From Lagopus muta (Eukaryota; Chordata; Aves; Galliformes; Phasianidae), in NCBI RefSeq assembly GCF_023343835.1, contig NC_064438.1, positions 16,349,077 through 16,413,076 on the forward strand: a stretch of 64,000 bases of DNA. Reading direction: 5' to 3'. Positions within the stretch are counted from its first letter, which is position 1. Each line of letters begins with the position of its first letter. The translations under genes were made by a program, and so were the position numbers. Shown in pieces: positions 62,501-64,000 of the stretch. A model generated the notes under the pieces. The model had not been told where the DNA came from and did no database searches. It was given only the letters and a program-made list of their open reading frames with translations.

Positions 62501-64000
62501 ATTTGGCACTGCTCTGTCTTGAGTATTAACATGTAACAGTTCCTGCTGCTGGATGGTAGCTTCACTGTGGAAGCTTTCTGGAAGCTTTCTAATAAACTGC
62601 TGGAAAAAGAGGAAAAAATGTACTTGATATGTTGTACACTCACACTTAGGACATACTGGATACCCACCGCCTCACTGTGCTGACATCCAAGGTTGGTCTC
62701 CATAAATGTTCAGCAACCTCAATGTTAGTGGATGTAGTTTCCTGCTGGTGGAGGAATTCGTTGACGCACCTTTGCTCCATCTGCACTTGCATGTCAGATG
62801 CCATTTTGTCACACTCTGCTGCCATCTGTCACACGGCAGCAAAATGTAATGGGAAGGTTCAACCTCTACTGCCACAGCACCATCTGCCTCTGATGTTCGG
62901 GGCCAACATCATGAAAGAGGAGTGTTACTTTTGGAGCAGCCCTCATTTTAAGGAAAGGAAGTGTGGGGTTTTTTTCCCCCCTCATGTGTATGCATTTGAA
63001 AACCAGAAATGGCAACCAAGCAAACGTGGGTAAAGCAAAGAAAACACACTTGTTTACTTTTTCTGCTCTAGTAAGTCACTTGGCTCACAAGGAATTGGCA
63101 AATCTACTTGACATTTGGACCTGAAGATCTCAGGATGAAAAACATATTTGACCTTTGAAAGTATTATGGTCAATGTATTACGCTGACCTTCAGTTCATGT
63201 GTACGTTGGTTACTAAAATAGCCTTAGAGAAGGCTGTATTTAATGTTTGTTTATGTCAGGGCTTGGAATCTCTGTGCCATTGTGCATGAAATGGAAGAGT
63301 GGTGACTTCAGGTTCCAGCACTGTTGGGAGGTACTAAATAACATGATACTGCAAGCAAAACTTCTTGGGCCCTAAAGTGAATAAATAAAAAAAGTACCAA
63401 GCAGAGCACATTCATTGGGTGATTGTAACCGAAATGTAAATGTTACTTTGAGTTCAGAAAGAATTCCAAGAATTCCTTCCAACCCAAACCATTCTCTGAA
63501 TGTATTTTTCTTATGTATATTTAGGCTGGTAGAGTTGTTTCCTCCTTCAGCTCGTGTGTCTTATTTCCTGCAAAGCAACACTTTGTGTTCGTGCAGTTGC
63601 TGAACTACTGAACAGAGAGCCTGTTAACAACACTAAATTATAAAATGTCTTTTTTGTCGTTGTAGGAAGAAATCTGCTTCATCTAATTCAATCCTAATTC
63701 AGTCCTGCTAATCTGCTAATACTGTAGATTGAAAGATTTTTGCTGTTGCCAGGATACCCTGTAATGGGCAAGGAGCCTGAGAGAGTACAAATTCTGTTTT
63801 TTAACTTTTGTTAAAGCTTTTGTTTAACAGGTAAGAAATGTTGCTATTAAACTTCATCTATAGCGATACACTTAGCTTTGGCGTCTATGAAGCCTCAGAT
63901 TAAATGTTAAGTTGTGCCTAAACGCTTTCACTTTGTCCCTCATCTCCACGAAAGGCTTACTTACAGATTCCAAGCTGCTCTTCCTTTTCTGCAGGTCAGG

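Larger units (their letters stand above)
53076..63994 (+). other. PPP6R3: PPP6R3 intron 1
   Basis: About 10.9 kb. It contains T-rich runs (53703-53755 and 56344-56386), a small reverse CR1 fragment (56527-56582) and an A17 run at 62161-62177. No coding exon is evident; ORFs up to 171 codons show no domain. GT at 53076 and TTTTCTGCAG at 63985-63994 would be its ends. Confidence 0.5.

Overview
The window is vertebrate nuclear DNA, almost certainly from a bird and most likely a galliform such as chicken. Genes are split into GT-AG exons, the dispersed repeats are truncated CR1 LINEs with the avian 3' end (tandem GATTCTATG-type octamers), and there is avian-type ERV/LTR debris. Protein and repeat comparisons to human are from memory; no alignment or database search was run.

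Layout: (1) 1-36436, plus strand: the 3' two-thirds of LRP5, the Wnt co-receptor. The window opens inside the intron equivalent to human intron 7. It then contains every remaining coding exon (human numbering 8-23): 16 exons, 3270 coding bases including the stop, 1089 residues, all joined in phase by GT-AG sites. They encode the end of YWTD propeller 2, EGF2, propeller 3, EGF3, propeller 4, EGF4, three LDLR class A repeats, the transmembrane helix and the tail with PPP(S/T)P motifs. Paralogue LRP6 is excluded by the tail sequence. (2) 36437-about 42700: 3'UTR and downstream flank, with several AATAAA hexamers. (3) About 42700-52300: intergenic DNA with a CR1 copy, a decayed LTR-element candidate with a tRNA-Ser-like primer site, and two unassigned exon-like segments that splice in phase (46413-46765). 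(4) 52336-52408, minus strand: a well-formed tRNA-Ala(AGC) gene. (5) About 52440-53530: a CpG island with many CCAAT boxes, an RFX/CRE-like pair and a YY1 motif. It is the promoter and first non-coding exon of a plus-strand gene, inferred from vertebrate synteny to be PPP6R3, a regulatory subunit of protein phosphatase 6. Intron 1 fills the rest of the window, and a candidate second exon starts at the last six bases.

The protein genes are neighbours rather than a pathway unit. LRP5 is a surface receptor for canonical Wnt signalling, and PPP6R3 would be a phosphatase scaffold. Curiosities: a perfect 32-bp inverted repeat in LRP5 intron 21, an exact three-copy 80-bp minisatellite in intron 11, a minus-strand class II ERV remnant in intron 12, and the unexplained exon pair near 46.5 kb. 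I found no convincing new biological system. The exon pair, the hairpin and the tRNA/promoter arrangement are the most worth checking.
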